A stretch of 22,765 bases of DNA, from contig JBHEKP010000036.1 of assembly GCA_041859375.1 (NCBI GenBank), forward strand, positions 1 through 22,765. Direction: 5' to 3'. Within the stretch, counting starts at the first letter, position 1, and each line of letters starts with the position of its first letter. The DNA comes from JBHEKP01 sp041859375. Its GTDB lineage: Bacteria > Hydrogenedentota > Hydrogenedentia > Hydrogenedentales > CAITNO01. Under the pieces are notes generated by a model. The model saw only the letters and a list, made by a program, of their open reading frames with translations. It made no database searches and had not been told where the DNA came from. The position numbers and the translations under genes were made by a program. Positions 17,023-22,765 of the stretch are shown here, in pieces.

Positions 17023-17304
17023 TCAACCCCGGACATGAAACCCCGTCGGTCCGCCGCCGCCCGTTTCTTCCGAAAGGGTCACCTCCACCTTCTCCACCAG
17101 CGCCCAGCGGGGTCCGTTTTCACACCACGCCACCATCCTGCCGACCGCTTCGGGGCTTCCCTCAAACTCGGCCTCCACCCTGCCGTCGGGCAAATTCCTC
17201 ACCCAGCCGCGCAACCCCGCCTCCAGCGCCTCCGCCTGGGTGGCATACCGGAAGCCCACACCCTGAACGCGTCCTGAAACGAGCACACGAACACGGCGGC
17301 TCAT
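17023..17304 (-). CDS. acyP: Acylphosphatase
   Basis: This 93 aa cytosolic enzyme hydrolyses acyl phosphates such as carbamoyl phosphate. The substrate-binding loop VSGRVQGVGFRY holds the essential Arg, and GWVRNLPDGRVEAEFEG holds the conserved catalytic Asn. Length is typical (90-100 aa). Its ATG overlaps the TGA of the HEAT-repeat gene (ATGA, 17301-17304), so translation is coupled to that gene. A longer Gly-rich C-terminus (TGGGGPTGFHVRG) keeps the final FxVRG ending of the family. Why it is coupled to a HEAT-repeat exported protein is not evident. Confidence 0.95.
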   Translation of the reverse strand: MSRRVRVLVSGRVQGVGFRYATQAEALEAGLRGWVRNLPDGRVEAEFEGSPEAVGRMVAWCENGPRWALVEKVEVTLSEETGGGGPTGFHVRG

Positions 17305-18641
17305 TGCTCGACGCGCACCTCCAGCAGCCGCCCGCGGAACTGGGGCACCGCAATGGCCACCGCCGCCTCGCAGGCGTCCAGTGATATGGACTTGTCCACA
17401 TTTTCTATGCTGGGCTGGAGGATGGGAATCAGGCGCGTGGCCCCGAGTTCGCTGAAAAGCTCAAACACCCTCGTTTTGGCCTTGACGTTGTCCGTGCGCA
17501 GCAGTTCCTGGAACACAGACATGGCCGAGGGGTCCCCGCCCGCCAGCAGCGCGGCGGCGTTCTCCGCGCGAAACACGAGGTTTGCGTCCGACGCGTCCTC
17601 ACGCCGTGTCAGGCGGGCGCGCAGAAACTGGGTCGCCTCCCAGTCGCCGTTTTTGGCAAGCACGAGGGATGCCTCCGGGGCGATGGTGGGATAGTCCTTG
17701 AAGATTTTCTTGACCTCCTCCAGGCCGAGGGGGTCGCCCATCCTGTAGAGCACGCTCACCACGCGGAAGCGGACCTTCCCGTCCGCCTGCTGGAGTTTGG
17801 ACTTCATGAGGTTGAGCACCTCCTCGCCGCCAATCTTTGCCAGCGCGAAAACCGCAGCCTTGCCCTTCTCCTCGTTGAGCTCCTCCATCATGGAAACAAG
17901 GCGGGGAATGCACTCATGGTCGCCAAGACGCGCCAGCGCACGGGCCGCCGGGGCGGAAAGCTCCACCGCCCTGTCGTTGAACATGGGGAGCAGGAGCGGT
18001 TTCAGCGACGAAAAATTGGACAGGCCGGTCAGGCTTGCCGCCAGGGCGCGCGCGTTGCGGTTGCCGCTTTCAAGCCCCTGCCGCACAAGCGTCTCCGAAA
18101 CGGTGTCGCCCACAAGGTAAAGGGAGAGCGAAGCGCTCAGCTGCGTCGTGAGGTCGTTGGATTCGGCGAGCTGCTTGAGGTAGTTGCTGGCCTCCGTGTC
18201 GCGGTTGAGCGCGAGCAGCACCGAAGCGTCAATCTTCAAATCCTGCTCCTCGGCGGTCTCGCCGAAGATTTCACGCGCGCGGGAAAAGGCACGGTCCACC
18301 ACGCGCTGCTGCTCGGCCCGGAGAATCTGCACCTCGTCGGGCTTGAAGCGGCTCCCCTCAATCTTGCCGTCCTGGACCTGGATTTCTTCGATTGTGTCCG
18401 CGAGATAAGGGATCAGGTCGTTTTTCGGAGTCGCCACGGTGATGGTGTTTCCCGTGACCTCCACAATTTTCAGGTTGGGATCCTTGGCACCCGAATCCTT
18501 CAGGACCACGGTCACAAGCGTTTCCGTGCCGGCCAGCTGGTCCACGGTTACAGGCTGCGCCGCGCCTGTCACCTTGACATCCGCCGCCATGGCCGCCCCG
18601 GCGACAAGCGCCACAATAAACGCCAAAACCCGCTGTTTCAT
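17301..18641 (-). CDS. Exported HEAT-repeat protein
   Basis: The 446 aa product has a classical signal peptide (MKQRVLAFIVALVAGAAMA, cleavage before Ala20-Asp). A beta-rich N-terminal part of about 90 residues follows (TLVTVVLKDSGAK, KIVEVTGNTITVATPK), which may bind or scaffold. From about residue 115 it is helical, with HEAT/PBS-lyase-like repeats such as LSAPAARALARLGDHECIPRL, EEKGKAAVFALAKIGGEEVL and ASLVLAKNGDWEATQFLRARL. A periplasmic scaffold role is likely; no enzyme motif is seen. The start ATG has AAGAGGA about seven bases upstream. It is the first gene of a three-gene minus-strand unit, coupled to acyP through an ATGA overlap. The function is unknown beyond protein-protein interaction. 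Confidence 0.82.
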   Translation of the reverse strand: MKQRVLAFIVALVAGAAMAADVKVTGAAQPVTVDQLAGTETLVTVVLKDSGAKDPNLKIVEVTGNTITVATPKNDLIPYLADTIEEIQVQDGKIEGSRFKPDEVQILRAEQQRVVDRAFSRAREIFGETAEEQDLKIDASVLLALNRDTEASNYLKQLAESNDLTTQLSASLSLYLVGDTVSETLVRQGLESGNRNARALAASLTGLSNFSSLKPLLLPMFNDRAVELSAPAARALARLGDHECIPRLVSMMEELNEEKGKAAVFALAKIGGEEVLNLMKSKLQQADGKVRFRVVSVLYRMGDPLGLEEVKKIFKDYPTIAPEASLVLAKNGDWEATQFLRARLTRREDASDANLVFRAENAAALLAGGDPSAMSVFQELLRTDNVKAKTRVFELFSELGATRLIPILQPSIENVDKSISLDACEAAVAIAVPQFRGRLLEVRVEQ

Positions 18642-18731
18642 GAAAGAATCCTCTTGTTGTCCTGCGGAACCGTCCCCATTCCCGTCCCCGCCGCCTCTGC
18701 ACGGCCGGGGAAAAAACGGAAATCTTTGAGT

Positions 18732-18761
18732 ATATTACCGCCCGGCACGGCGGTTTTTCCA
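18732..18761 (-). promoter_or_regulatory. Putative promoter of the HEAT-acyP-URO-D unit
   Basis: On the minus strand TGGAAA (18761-18756) and TAATAT (18737-18732) are 18 bases apart; TATACT (18734-18729) is an overlapping -10 choice. It lies about 90 bases before the HEAT-protein start. The -35 region overlaps the loop of the hairpin at 18744-18772. Match quality is moderate. Confidence 0.4.
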
Positions 18762-18772
18762 GCCGCCGCGCC
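18744..18772 (-). terminator. Stem-loop after the GH4-family gene
   Basis: GGCACGGCGG (18744-18753) pairs with CCGCCGCGCC (18763-18772) over ten positions with one T-G wobble around a nine-base loop. It sits 27 bases after the GH4 stop. No T tract follows on the minus strand, so it may be a Rho-type or mRNA-end structure rather than a classical terminator. Confidence 0.35.
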
Positions 18773-18798
18773 CCGTTTGTCCGGCATTGCCCTTCCGT

Positions 18799-20046
18799 TT
18801 AATGCAGGTCGAGCGGTTCCAGTTTGGTCACTTTTTCCAGATATTTCCGCGCCCGCTGGATGGAATCCACAAAAGGGTTCACCGCAAGCGCCTGAAGCGC
18901 GTAGTCGAAGGACTTGTTGAGCACCGCCTCGATGGCGAGGCGCTCGCTTTCCTTGGTGGCGCTGAACATGCCCCGGAGGAAGCGGGGCAGCATGCCCACC
19001 TTGCGGGGCTTCACCCCCTGGCAGTTCACCAGCGCGGGCACCTCCACGCTGCTGTCGTCGGCAAGATCCCGTATCGAGCCCCTGTTGGGCACGCAAACCA
19101 CGGTGCTCGTGTCGGTTTTTCCCTCAAAGCCCTGTATCAGGGGCATGATGGTTTCCTCGTACCAGCCCGCGTTGCGCTGGCGGGTCAGGTCGGGGATGGC
19201 GTTCAGGTGCGGGTTCTCATACATGCGCAATATCTGCTGTTCCGCCTCATAAAGCACTTCGGCGCGGAACCGGGCGCAGTTCTGCTGCTTCTTGAGCACC
19301 TCCGCCCGGTGGAAGAACATCCCCGTTTCGCGCGTGGGGATCATCCTGAAGAGCTCGATCAGGTCATAGTCGAAATCCTCCTCCTCGCGGGCCTCAAGGA
19401 TTTCGAGAAGCTGGTTCATCCGGCTGCGACCGTCCACCTTCACGTCCTGAATCCATCCGAGATGGTACAGGCCCACATAATCCACGGTGAGGAGGACGGG
19501 GTCAATCCCAAGCAGTGACGCCAGTTTGCGGGTGTAAAGCCGGGGCAGGTCGCAGACGCCGATCACGTTGAGGCCGGTGCGGCGGCTGAGCGCCTCGACC
19601 ATGATGCCCACGGGGTTGGTCATGTTGATGACCACCGCGCCCGGATTGACGCATTCGATTATCCGCGCGTGCTCAAGGCACACCGGGAGGGTGCGCAGCG
19701 CGTTGGTCACCGCCCCGGCGCCGAGCTGCTCGCTGCCCAGCAGGTTGAACTGGGGCGGGAGCATCTCATCGCGCATGCGCGCCTTCATCCCCCCGACGCG
19801 GACATGGTTGATGATGTATTTAGCACCGGTGACCGCCGCCTCCACGTCTGTTTCCGGGGTGATCTTGACCGGAAACCCCGCCCTGTCCGCAAGACGGTTG
19901 CAAAAGGCCCGCACAGTGTCCAGTTTCTTGCCCGCACGCCCCTGAAGGACTATTTCCCTGACGGGCAGGTTGTGGTTGATCACACTGGCGATAAATTCCG
20001 GGATGTAGACGCTGCTGCCGCCGAGGACCGTGATACGGTCAATCAT
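18799..20046 (-). CDS. Glycoside hydrolase family 4-like enzyme (NAD/Mn-dependent glycosidase)
   Basis: The 415 aa cytosolic enzyme belongs to the GH4/LDH-like family, which cleaves glycosides by NAD+-assisted oxidation-elimination with Mn2+. The Rossmann start is MIDRITVLGGSSVYIPEFI. Family segments are HVRVGGMKARMRDE, NALRTLPVCLEHAR, VVINMTNPVGIMVEAL, GVCDLP with metal-ligand Cys165, GLYHLGW with His195, CVPNRGSIRDL and EVPALVNCQGVKPRKVGMLP. CDLP resembles the CDMP motif of 6-phospho-alpha-glucosidases. The usual GLNH Asn is Tyr194 here and the QETTGxGG-like segment reads SEQLGAGA, so substrate assignment is open. I prefer ATG 20046 by family alignment. ATG 20091 (15 codons longer, AGGAA upstream) is an alternative. 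Confidence 0.85.
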   Translation of the reverse strand: MIDRITVLGGSSVYIPEFIASVINHNLPVREIVLQGRAGKKLDTVRAFCNRLADRAGFPVKITPETDVEAAVTGAKYIINHVRVGGMKARMRDEMLPPQFNLLGSEQLGAGAVTNALRTLPVCLEHARIIECVNPGAVVINMTNPVGIMVEALSRRTGLNVIGVCDLPRLYTRKLASLLGIDPVLLTVDYVGLYHLGWIQDVKVDGRSRMNQLLEILEAREEEDFDYDLIELFRMIPTRETGMFFHRAEVLKKQQNCARFRAEVLYEAEQQILRMYENPHLNAIPDLTRQRNAGWYEETIMPLIQGFEGKTDTSTVVCVPNRGSIRDLADDSSVEVPALVNCQGVKPRKVGMLPRFLRGMFSATKESERLAIEAVLNKSFDYALQALAVNPFVDSIQRARKYLEKVTKLEPLDLH

Positions 20047-20251
20047 CTTCGGCGATGCTTCCGACTGCCGGCCTGTTTCCTTGTTCCGCATCTGCGAAAT
20101 ATTCCTGTTACCAGCCGTGCGCCCCGGGGGCGCGTCACCATGGCAACCCCCATTTACAATCTTGTTTGAAACTACCCGTTTATTGCAGGAAAAGTCAAAA
20201 ATTTTCCCCATATATCTCCGGGGAGGCCGTGGCGGGGAATTTCGGACAGTT
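20047..20251 (-). other. Leader region of the GH4-family gene
   Basis: This 205-base gap contains, on the minus strand, TTGACT (20198-20193), a -35-like hexamer without a convincing -10 at 17-18 bases (only TAGTTT). It also contains a 15-base palindrome GCGCCCC-G-GGGGCGC (20119-20133), which could be an operator or a small hairpin in the 5' leader. No gene is visible. Confidence 0.35.
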
Positions 20252-21172
20252 TTATTTGCCCCGAACCGCGAGGCTGGCGCATTTTTGCGCCATGGCCCGG
20301 TTGCCCAGGCGGGCGTAAATGTCGGCCGCAAGATTGTACTCGCCCGCGTCAGCGAGCACCTGGGCGGCAAGGGCCGCCCGTCCGGCCCGAAGAAACTGAG
20401 AGCCGATGACGGCAAGCAGTTCTTTTCGCCTTGCCGGTTCAAAACGGCCGGCATAAGCGGGATCGGCCAGCAGTTGGTAGCAAAGATCGGCCATCCGCTC
20501 GTCCGGCGTGCTGTCCAGGGGTGTCTGCCGGAAATGGGCGGTGAAACAGTCCAGCGCCTTGTCCATATGCCCCGCCTCCGCATGGGCGCGCGCGGCCTCG
20601 GCGGGCATGTCGGCAAGCTCAAAGGCTTTTGCCGCAGTCGCGGGCTTCCCGACGGCAAGATAAAACCTGCCCGAAGTGCCGTAGTCGCCGCACTTCCAGA
20701 GGAGTCCGGCCGCCTTTGCCGTGCGGCCGGCCTTGGCTAGTTCCTCGGCGGCGCGGCGGGTCTGGCGGGCCTTTAGAAACCATTTTGCCGCCTCCGCGGG
20801 CTGGTTGAGGGCGGCGTGGATTTCGCCGAGGCGTCCGTAGTTTTTGTCCTTTTTGAGGCGGGTTATCACCTTTACGGGATGCTGGGCGGCGTCAAGTTCC
20901 TCTGTGAAGGGCTGATCCTCCTCCTTCGGTTCCCCCTTCACCTCGTGCCCCCGCATGCTCTTGCGGAGGTTCCGCTGGTAGGCGGCCTGGCGGATGCGCA
21001 GCCATATTTCCATTAAAACGAACAGGATGGCCAGGCTGAAGCCGGCCTTCCAGGCAAAGTTATACCACCCCTCCTGGGGTTCCAGCCCAAAGGCGCCCTC
21101 AATCCATTCCAGCGGGCGCTGAAGCACCCGCCACCAGTACCACTCGTAAATTCTGTTCAAATAGGCAGTCAT
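20252..21172 (-). CDS. Membrane-anchored TPR-like protein of unknown function
   Basis: The product is 306 aa from ATG 21172; an in-frame ATG at 21214 is possible but sits among promoter-like sequence. A Trp/Tyr-rich N-terminus (YEWYWWRVLQRPLEWIEGAF) is followed by one membrane helix at about residues 38-60 (AGFSLAILFVLMEIWL) and a basic stretch. A charged linker (EVKGEPKEEDQPFTEEL) then leads to about 200 residues of Ala-rich helical TPR/SEL1-like repeats (LGEIHAALNQPAEAAKWFLK, LAVGKPATAAKAFELADMPA, EAGHMDKALDCF). The repeat part is probably cytoplasmic. It could anchor a complex at the inner membrane. I do not recognise a family, and no catalytic motif is seen. Confidence 0.8.
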   Translation of the reverse strand: MTAYLNRIYEWYWWRVLQRPLEWIEGAFGLEPQEGWYNFAWKAGFSLAILFVLMEIWLRIRQAAYQRNLRKSMRGHEVKGEPKEEDQPFTEELDAAQHPVKVITRLKKDKNYGRLGEIHAALNQPAEAAKWFLKARQTRRAAEELAKAGRTAKAAGLLWKCGDYGTSGRFYLAVGKPATAAKAFELADMPAEAARAHAEAGHMDKALDCFTAHFRQTPLDSTPDERMADLCYQLLADPAYAGRFEPARRKELLAVIGSQFLRAGRAALAAQVLADAGEYNLAADIYARLGNRAMAQKCASLAVRGK

Positions 21173-21220
21173 GCTCAAATCCGTATTGATCCGTTTGGCG
21201 TTCTGACAAGGCACTAATCT

Positions 21221-21226
21221 ATTTTA
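21221..21226 (-). promoter_or_regulatory. -10 like element of the TPR-like gene
   Basis: TAAAAT on the minus strand (21226-21221) lies 48 bases before ATG 21172. No good -35 is found at 16-18 bases. It is part of a 197-base divergent intergenic region that also holds the plus-strand promoter at 21299-21327. Confidence 0.3.
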
Positions 21227-21298
21227 TGCGCCGTTGGTTCCAGATTGTAGCAAAAACCGCCGTCATGCTTTTCCGTTCCCTGGGGCGATTTTTTTGTT

Positions 21299-21327
21299 TT
21301 GTCCCCGGCACCGGCCGGGCGTACAAT
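21299..21327 (+). promoter_or_regulatory. Promoter of the DUF5009/HGSNAT-like gene
   Basis: TTGTCC (21299-21304), a 17-base spacer and TACAAT (21322-21327) match four and five of six consensus positions. It follows a T-rich stretch (21289-21300) and is 42 bases before ATG 21370, which has a strong AAAGGAG Shine-Dalgarno (21357-21363). Confidence 0.55.
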
Positions 21328-21369
21328 GCCGTCCCGGTGGATGCGGGGACCCTTGAAAGGAGTTGAACG

Positions 21370-22497
21370 ATGACGGCGCAAAGGGACGAAAGCACCGCGG
21401 CCGCGGAACCGCAGCGGATTTTATGCGTGGACGTGCTGCGCGGTTTTGACATGTTTTGGTTGGTGGGGGGCACGGGGCTCTTCTTGGGCATCGCCCGTTT
21501 TCTTCCGGAGCCGTTCCGGACGGTCTTGTCGGGCCAGCTTGAGCATGTCAAGTGGGAGGGGTTCCGGTTTTACGATCTCATTTTTCCGCTCTTTGTGTTT
21601 GTGGTGGGCATGTCCGTGGTGTTTTCGTTGGGAAAACTGCTTCGGGAAAAGGGGCGCGCAGCCGCCTACCGTCGCATCTTTCGGCGTTTTGCGCTGATGT
21701 TCGCGCTGGGGGTGTTCTATTCCGGCGGCATGACAAACCCCATCTCCGAGGTGCGCTGGCTGGGTGTGCTCCAGCGGCTGGCGCTTTGTTATCTCTTTGC
21801 GGGGCTGTTGTTCTGCCATCTTGAATGGCGCGGCCTTTTCGGTGTGTGTGTGGCGCTGTTGCTGGGTTACTGGGCCTTTCTGTCTTTTGTCCCCCTGCCC
21901 GGCAGGGATGCGGTTTCCTGGGAGGCGGGGGAAAACTGGTCCTGTTACCTGGATTCCATCTGGCTTCCAGGGCGCAAGCATGACGGGGCGTGGGATCCCG
22001 AAGGCCTGCTGAGCACCGCGCCCGCCGTTGCCTCCAGCCTGCTGGGCGTGCTGGCCGCGCTGTTCCTGATGTCGAAAAAGTATTTACCGGCCCGGAAATG
22101 CGCATGTTTCATCGGGGCGGGGGTGCTGCTTTTGGTGTTGGGGTATGCCTGGGGAATCCAGTTTCCAATCGTCAAGAAAATATGGACATCCTCCTTTGTG
22201 CTGGTGGCGGGAGGGTACAGCGTGCTGCTGCTGGGCCTCTTCTACCTGGTGCTGGACATCTGGCAGGTGCGCTGGTGGACCACGCCCTTCATCTGGATTG
22301 GGCTCAACCCGCTCACCATCTATCTGCTGCGCAACGTGATGGACTTTAACAAGCTGGCCGACCGTTTTGTCGGCGGGAGCCTGGCGGCGGCGGCGGGCGA
22401 GGATGGTGCCTACCTGATGAGGATGATGGCTTCGCTGGCGTTCTCCCTGCTGGTGGTGTGGTATCTTAACAGGAGAAAAATCTATCTGCGGGTGTGA
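21370..22497 (+). CDS. DUF5009 / heparan-alpha-glucosaminide N-acetyltransferase-like membrane acyltransferase
   Basis: The 375 aa protein has about ten membrane segments. Bacterial homologues of HGSNAT are thought to move acetyl groups across the membrane onto amino or hydroxyl groups of sugars. Family features are the N-terminal RILCVDVLRGFDMFWLVGGTG, the helix FYDLIFPLFVFVVGMSVVFSL, GGMTNPISEVRWLGVLQRLA, the loop DPEGLLSTAPAVASSLLGVL and the C-terminal FIWIGLNPLTIYLLRNV. The start is well supported by AAAGGAG seven bases upstream. The nearby GH4 enzyme and glycosidase-like protein suggest glycan modification, but the substrate is unknown. ispG starts 40 bases downstream and is probably cotranscribed. 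Confidence 0.88.
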   Translation: MTAQRDESTAAAEPQRILCVDVLRGFDMFWLVGGTGLFLGIARFLPEPFRTVLSGQLEHVKWEGFRFYDLIFPLFVFVVGMSVVFSLGKLLREKGRAAAYRRIFRRFALMFALGVFYSGGMTNPISEVRWLGVLQRLALCYLFAGLLFCHLEWRGLFGVCVALLLGYWAFLSFVPLPGRDAVSWEAGENWSCYLDSIWLPGRKHDGAWDPEGLLSTAPAVASSLLGVLAALFLMSKKYLPARKCACFIGAGVLLLVLGYAWGIQFPIVKKIWTSSFVLVAGGYSVLLLGLFYLVLDIWQVRWWTTPFIWIGLNPLTIYLLRNVMDFNKLADRFVGGSLAAAAGEDGAYLMRMMASLAFSLLVVWYLNRRKIYLRV

Positions 22498-22537
22498 CCC
22501 CCCCCGCCAGGGGGGCGGCCCGCGCAAGGAAGCGCGC

Positions 22538-22765
22538 ATGGTTTTCCAAGCCAGAAAAGAAACAATCCGTGTCATGGTGGGCGGGGTGCCCGTGGGCGGC
22601 GGCGCGCCCGTTGTGGTGCAGTCAATGACCAACACGGACACGGAGGACGCGGCCGCGACTGCGGCGCAGGTTGTCGCGCTCGCGGAGGCGGGCTCCGAAC
22701 TGGTGCGCATAACCGTGAACACCCCCAAGGCGGCGGAGTCGGTGCCGGAAATCCTGCGCCGTGTG
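22538..22765 (+). CDS. ispG: 4-hydroxy-3-methylbut-2-en-1-yl diphosphate synthase, N-terminal part
   Basis: The first 76 codons of ispG (gcpE) run off the window end. ATG 22538 follows AAGGA (22526-22530). The translated start shows MVGGVPVGGGAPVVVQSMTN, then TDTEDAAATAAQVVALAEAG and ELVRITVNTPKAAESVPEI, the conserved N-terminal TIM-barrel segment of IspG. This [4Fe-4S] enzyme acts in the MEP pathway of isoprenoid synthesis, making HMBPP. The cluster cysteines would lie beyond the window. Confidence 0.95.
   Translation, partial: MVFQARKETIRVMVGGVPVGGGAPVVVQSMTNTDTEDAAATAAQVVALAEAGSELVRITVNTPKAAESVPEILRRV

Noticed and set aside
20047..20658. N-terminal extension of the GH4-family frame
   Set aside because: The frame stays open far upstream, but the extension is Pro/Arg-rich, overlaps the TPR-like gene, and the family's Rossmann fold starts at the internal ATG 20046.
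22498..22515. C8/G6 hairpin before ispG as a terminator
   Set aside because: C and G runs can pair around a four-base loop, but no T tract follows, and the ispG Shine-Dalgarno lies just downstream, so read-through is more likely.

Overview
The window is GC-rich, densely packed bacterial chromosome with genes on both strands and short gaps. A Kdo transferase (waaA), an outer-membrane secretin, a type IV pilus-type ATPase, a lytic transglycosylase and lipoprotein and export signals all point to a Gram-negative (diderm) organism. The large carbohydrate and polysaccharide gene content, the URO-D-like, HEAT and TPR proteins and the FHA/HD-GYP regulator resemble free-living GC-rich phyla such as the PVC group or Hydrogenedentota. 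That placement is inference from gene content, because no rRNA or marker tree is available. I see no tRNA, rRNA, CRISPR array, insertion sequence or phage gene.

Layout. Bases 1-1440 hold the C-terminal part of a secretin, followed by a strong stem-loop. Bases 1514-5898 are one tightly packed plus-strand unit: waaA, two sugar-type ABC permeases and a lipoprotein substrate-binding protein, joined by two ATGA overlaps and with no ATPase gene. Bases 5930-9470 carry a possible promoter, an 18-codon upstream reading frame, a large YfhO-like membrane protein and a secreted five-bladed-propeller glycosidase-like protein. Bases 9478-12589 hold a Gfo/Idh/MocA oxidoreductase, whose promoter region contains two interleaved inverted repeats, and an SLT70-like lytic transglycosylase. 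Bases 12632-15941 have a good sigma70-like promoter driving a PilT/PilU-family ATPase with an extra N-terminal region and an FHA-GAF-HD-GYP-zinc ribbon protein.

The minus strand from 21172 down to 15966 carries, in transcription order, a membrane-anchored TPR-like protein, a GH4-family glycosidase, and a three-gene unit of HEAT-repeat protein, acylphosphatase and URO-D-like protein. From 21299 the plus strand resumes with a divergent promoter, a DUF5009/HGSNAT-like membrane acyltransferase and the first 76 codons of ispG, which runs off the end.

Two themes recur. One is sugar capture and breakdown: ABC importer, GH4, propeller glycosidase, oxidoreductase and acyltransferase. The other is envelope and surface machinery: secretin, Kdo transfer, lytic transglycosylase, pilus ATPase and a c-di-GMP-type phosphodiesterase. 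No complete new defence or mobile system is visible. The most unusual items are the interleaved repeats at 9484-9529, the overlapping small frame at 5972-6028, the N-terminally extended pilus ATPase paired with an FHA/HD-GYP protein, and a GH4 enzyme with altered active-site motifs.
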